From NCBI RefSeq assembly GCF_030408615.1, contig NZ_CP047187.1, positions 186,001 to 250,000 of the forward strand: a DNA stretch of 64,000 nucleotides, read 5' to 3'. The notes below the pieces were generated by a model. That model was not told where the DNA came from, did not search any database, and saw nothing but the letters and a program-made list of their open reading frames with translations. Within the stretch, counting starts at the first letter, position 1. Every line of letters starts with the position of its first letter. A program made the translations under genes and the position numbers. Origin of the DNA: Corynebacterium bovis DSM 20582 = CIP 54.80. Lineage in GTDB: Bacteria > Actinomycetota > Actinomycetes > Mycobacteriales > Mycobacteriaceae. Positions 60,975 through 64,000 of the stretch are shown piece by piece.

Positions 60975-62222
60975 GTGAAGAACAGAACCCCCGTCCGGCG
61001 CACCCGCCGGCGGCTCCTCACGACCGTCGCCGTCGTCACGGTCGTCGCCGGCGTCGTGCCCGTCGCGACCTCGGAGCCGAGCTACGTCCACAAGGGCGTG
61101 GAGTACCCCGCCGTGTCCCTCGTCGACCGCGCGATGGACGCCGTCGCGACCGGCGTGGACTTCGGCGCCGTCGGCCTGCCGGGGGTGCAGGACGCCGTCG
61201 TCGGGGAGGCGAACGCGGACCTCGACCTGCCCGGCCCCGGGGGCGTGCGCAACATCACCATGGTGTCCGGCGGGAGGGTGCGCGAGTTCATCGTCGCGGT
61301 CCCGGCGTCGTACCGTCCCGGCACCCCGACCCCCGTGGTCCTCGGATTCCACGGACTGCACGGCAACGGCACCGCGATGACCGCCACCGCCCTCGGCGAA
61401 CCGTCCCCCGGCACCGCGCAGGACCCGACCCCGTGGCCGGGCGCCCTCGCCGTCTACCCGCAGGGCGTCGACGGCGCGTGGCAGGGCGCCCCCTACGCGC
61501 GGACGAACACCGACGACGCCTCCGGCGGGGACGACGTCACCTTCGTCCGGGACATTCTCGACGCCGTGCGCCGCGGATACACCGTCGACGAGAACAGGAT
61601 CTACGCCGCAGGCATGTCCAACGGCGGCGGATTCGCCGCGACCCTCGCCTGCCGGATGCCACGCACCTTCGCCGCCGTGGCGTCCGTCGCCGGCGCGTAC
61701 TACCCGCGCACCCACACCGGGTGCGACGACGCCGGGGTGTCCTTCCTGGAGATCCACGGGAAACGGGACGCGCTGCTCAGGTACGACGGCGGCACCCGCT
61801 ACGGCGAGCCCTACCTCTCCCCGCGGCAGCTCGTCGACACGTTCGTGCGGCGCGACCGGTGCGCGCCCGTGCCCGCCGAGGAGCGCCCGGGGCCGACCGT
61901 CACCCGGCTGACCTGGGGCGACTGTGCCGACGGGCGGGAGGTCGCGCACGTCGCGGTCGACGACATGGGCCACGAGTGGGCCACCGGGCGGACCCCCCGC
62001 CGGGGCGCTGCGGGCCGGCGGGTCCTTCGCGGCGACGCGGGAGATCACCGCGTTCTTCGCCCGGCACGTGCGTGGGTGAATGAGGGGGGACGGGCGGGAC
62101 AATTCCGGGAATGCGGGCGGAAATGCGCCGGGAATGCGCCGGAATATCCGGGCCGGAATATCCGGAATATCCGGGGGCGGCCGGGACAGTGCCCGGACAT
62201 GGCCGGAAATGCGGGGAAATGA
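60975..62222 (+). CDS. LpqC-like secreted esterase, C-terminus out of frame
   Basis: Polyhydroxybutyrate-depolymerase-type alpha/beta hydrolase. A signal/anchor helix (LLTTVAVVTVVAGVVPVA) is followed by VVLGFHGLHGNG (oxyanion), GMSNGGGFAATLACRMP (Ser nucleophile) and DDMGHEWATG (His). After this the frame turns into Arg/Gly-rich nonsense. One base less in the run of six C at 61993-61998 would restore GALRAGGSFAATREITAFFARHVRG and a stop at 62079, the expected family ending. So the natural gene is 60975-62079 with a +1 shift; the open frame itself runs to 62222. Confidence 0.82.
   Translation: MKNRTPVRRTRRRLLTTVAVVTVVAGVVPVATSEPSYVHKGVEYPAVSLVDRAMDAVATGVDFGAVGLPGVQDAVVGEANADLDLPGPGGVRNITMVSGGRVREFIVAVPASYRPGTPTPVVLGFHGLHGNGTAMTATALGEPSPGTAQDPTPWPGALAVYPQGVDGAWQGAPYARTNTDDASGGDDVTFVRDILDAVRRGYTVDENRIYAAGMSNGGGFAATLACRMPRTFAAVASVAGAYYPRTHTGCDDAGVSFLEIHGKRDALLRYDGGTRYGEPYLSPRQLVDTFVRRDRCAPVPAEERPGPTVTRLTWGDCADGREVAHVAVDDMGHEWATGRTPRRGAAGRRVLRGDAGDHRVLRPARAWVNEGGRAGQFRECGRKCAGNAPEYPGRNIRNIRGRPGQCPDMAGNAGK
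62101..62222. repeat. Short direct repeats upstream of the ABC transporter
   Basis: GGAATATCCGG occurs at 62141, 62155 and 62164, and GGAATGCG/GGAAATGCG four times nearby. They may be operator sites or simple-sequence drift. The rest of the gap to 62380 shows nothing else. Confidence 0.45.
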
Positions 62223-62380
62223 CACGGATCCGGACGCCCGTCCCCCGACAAGGGGGTGAGGTGACCCGGAGAGGCGGTTCCGCACTGGACAGACGCAGAA
62301 ACCTCCGTCATCGTTAGCGGAGTTCCCCGCCCGCGGACCCGGCTCCGCACGGCGGCCCCTGACGATGTCGTGAAGGAAGA

Positions 62381-63085
62381 GTGCCGTTGATCGAATTTGT
62401 TGACGTGACCGTGCGGTACCGGAGAACAACGGCGGTCCGGGGGGTGACGTTCTCCGTCGGGTCGGGTATCCACGCACTCCTCGGGCCGAACGGCGCGGGA
62501 AAGTCGACCCTCATGTCCGTCGCGACGGGGATGCGGGAACCGACCTCCGGGACAGTGACCGTCGACGGCCGGTCGGACCGCACGTTCCTCCGTCGGACCG
62601 TCGGCCTGCTCCCGCAGGACAACCTCCCCAGGAGCCGGTTCACCGTCGAGGAGTTCCTCCACTACATCGCATGGCTCAACGAGGTCGACCGTGACGAGGT
62701 CGCCGGCCAGGTGGAGACGGCGCTGGACACCGTCTCGCTGCAGGACCACCGGGACTCCCGGATCAGGAGCCTCTCGGGCGGCACCCGCCGGCGCGCCGGC
62801 ATCGCCGCAGCCCTCATCGGCGACCCGAAGGCGCTCCTCCTCGACGAGCCGTCGGCGGGCCTGGACGTCACGCAACGTCGGGCGCTCTCGAACGCCCTGA
62901 CCGTCATCGCGGAACGGATCCCGGTCCTGATGTCGACCCACATCGTCGACGACGTCGCCGGCGTCGCCGACGCCGTCACCGTCCTCTCGGAGGGTGCCGT
63001 GAAATTCACGGGCAGCATGCACGACTTCACCGGCGGCACGGACGACGCCCGCGCCATCGAAGACGCGTACCTGAGCCATGTCTGA
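62381..63085 (+). CDS. ABC transporter ATP-binding protein
   Basis: 234 residues. Walker A GPNGAGKST, Q-loop LLPQDN, signature LSGGTRRRAGIAAAL, Walker B ALLLDEP, and H-loop STHIVDD. Subfamily similar to ABC-2 type exporters. Two starts are possible: GTG at 62381, only 3 nt after AGGA, or TTG at 62387 with a better 9-nt spacing. Coupled to the membrane protein by an 8-bp overlap. Confidence 0.9.
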   Translation: MPLIEFVDVTVRYRRTTAVRGVTFSVGSGIHALLGPNGAGKSTLMSVATGMREPTSGTVTVDGRSDRTFLRRTVGLLPQDNLPRSRFTVEEFLHYIAWLNEVDRDEVAGQVETALDTVSLQDHRDSRIRSLSGGTRRRAGIAAALIGDPKALLLDEPSAGLDVTQRRALSNALTVIAERIPVLMSTHIVDDVAGVADAVTVLSEGAVKFTGSMHDFTGGTDDARAIEDAYLSHV

Positions 63086-63746
63086 GGCGCAGGGCTCCCG
63101 GAGGGACGGTGCCGCCGGGCGGTCCCTCCGGACGAACGGGTTCCTCCTCTGGCTGAGGTTCCACTCCGTCGTCGTCGCGACGGTGGCGGCGGTCGTCTCC
63201 GCCGGTCTCGTCGCCGCGCTGCTGACGGCGGTGACGTCGGCGAACGGGTCCGTCATCGAGGACCGCCCGTACATCCTCGCCCTCCTGGTGTCGGTGTGCC
63301 TCAGCATCGTCTTCACCCGGGAGACGCCCTACGAGCTCGTGTGCGCGCGGTCGCTGACCCGCCGCCGCCTGGGTCTCGTGCTCGTGGCCGCGGCCGTGGC
63401 CGTCGTGCTGGGGGTCGCGACGTGCGGGGTGGGCACCGGGCCGTACGGCCTCCTGGCTTACCTCCGTGACGTGCTCATCTTCCTCGGGGTGGCCCTCATC
63501 GCCGCCGGCGTGGGGCCGGCGTGGACGGTGTGGGGTGCTCCGCTGGCCCTCGGGCTCGGGTTCGCGCTGTTCTCCCCGCCCTACCGGATGCCGACGTCCG
63601 ACACGGTGTGGATGGCGCTGAAGGCCCCCGGGCTGCTCCACACGGTCGAGGGACACCCGGACCTCAGCTGGGCCGTGGCGGCCGTCGTCGCCGCGGTGGG
63701 GGTCGCGGTCTACGCCGGTGGCGCGACGTCGAGAGGTGCGCACTGA
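63078..63746 (+). CDS. Membrane protein of the ABC transporter operon
   Basis: 222 residues with about six helices (VVVATVAAVVSAGLVAALL near residue 30, LALLVSVCLSIVF, LGLVLVAAAVAVVLGV, VLIFLGVALIAAGVG and others). No substrate-binding motif. Overlaps the ATPase gene, so it is probably its permease subunit. Family not recognised; perhaps a reduced ABC-2 permease. Confidence 0.82.
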   Translation: MSEAQGSRRDGAAGRSLRTNGFLLWLRFHSVVVATVAAVVSAGLVAALLTAVTSANGSVIEDRPYILALLVSVCLSIVFTRETPYELVCARSLTRRRLGLVLVAAAVAVVLGVATCGVGTGPYGLLAYLRDVLIFLGVALIAAGVGPAWTVWGAPLALGLGFALFSPPYRMPTSDTVWMALKAPGLLHTVEGHPDLSWAVAAVVAAVGVAVYAGGATSRGAH

Positions 63747-63830
63747 GGTGGGTGCGGTGAGGACGACGGCACGGACGACGGTCAGGATGACGGTCAGGAT
63801 GACGGGGACGACGATCAGGAGGACCGGACT

Positions 63831-64000
63831 GTGACGAACGACGGGAACGGGAGCGGACCGGTGGGGACGGACCGACGGGGCCGGGACCGGAACGACGACG
63901 GGGGGCGCGCCACCGCGGCGCCGCGCAGCCCCCGCCGCGGGCGTGGTGGCGCTCCGTGGGCGGGCCGGGCCGTGAGGAGATCGCAGTGGTGGCTCGTGCT
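63831..64000 (+). CDS. Start of a further membrane-protein gene, cut by the window end
   Basis: GTG at 63831 follows AGGAGG (63817-63822) at 8 nt. The 56 visible codons encode a Gly/Asp/Arg-rich leader and then VRRSQWWLVL, the beginning of a helix. It probably encodes a second permease of the same operon. The 84 bp before it are simple GACGG-type repeats. Confidence 0.6.
   Translation, partial: MTNDGNGSGPVGTDRRGRDRNDDGGRATAAPRSPRRGRGGAPWAGRAVRRSQWWLV

Overview
The window is very GC-rich DNA from an actinobacterium. A member of the Mycobacteriales, most likely Corynebacterium, is the best guess; the species cannot be fixed from sequence alone. The clues are a mosaic of corynebacterial-type genes (lutABC, a DAACS carrier next to metB with a McbR-like operator, an LpqC-type esterase, 11-bp PHO-box repeats), many start codons 6-8 nt downstream of a TAnnnT -10 box with no Shine-Dalgarno (leaderless transcripts), and Gly/Ala/Pro-rich insertions in otherwise ordinary enzymes. 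No database search was possible, so all family calls come from motifs read by eye.

Left part (1-31.6 kb) is ordinary chromosome. It holds alkaline phosphatase, a PepSY membrane protein with a His-rich loop, an MFS exporter, a small secreted protein, a DAACS symporter, metB and a phytase-like secreted esterase. An operon of lipoprotein, FAD/NAD(P) protein and 3-methyladenine glycosylase follows. Then come a serine hydrolase, an aldo/keto reductase with a ~400-residue Pro/Ala tail, a TauE exporter, the lactate-utilisation operon lutABC, an OafA-type acyltransferase and a few poorly known genes. Both phosphate-scavenging genes (phoA and the phytase-like gene) have 11-bp direct-repeat PHO boxes upstream, so they look like one phosphate-starvation regulon.

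Middle part (31.7-43.8 kb) has housekeeping genes for glycerolipids (glpD, an alkyl-DHAP-synthase-like flavoenzyme, a diacylglycerol-kinase-like enzyme), an SDR, a DUF559-like nuclease and an arylamine N-acetyltransferase. These are separated by long gaps packed with 14 copies of one 54-bp palindrome, in clusters of two or three. Duplicated 3' ends of neighbouring genes (the SDR and the acetyltransferase) also lie in these gaps.

Right part (46.1-59.3 kb) is a defence island. It begins with an AT-richer Panacea-antitoxin/PIN-toxin pair, then vsr and a cytosine-5 DNA methyltransferase fused to an endonuclease-III-like 4Fe-4S domain. Facing these is a tightly coupled six-gene operon on the minus strand: Z1 helicase-like ATPase, PD-(D/E)XK protein, a MORC-like GHKL ATPase, two unknown proteins and a second GHKL ATPase. 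This matches the general class of MORC/Z1 restriction systems known from comparative genomics, but the methylase-glycosylase fusion plus two different GHKL ATPases is unusual and is the best candidate for a little-described system.

Far right (59.5-64 kb): an SGNH lipase broken by one in-frame TGA, an LpqC-like esterase whose natural C-terminus is out of frame after a run of six C, and an ABC transporter operon that runs off the end of the window.
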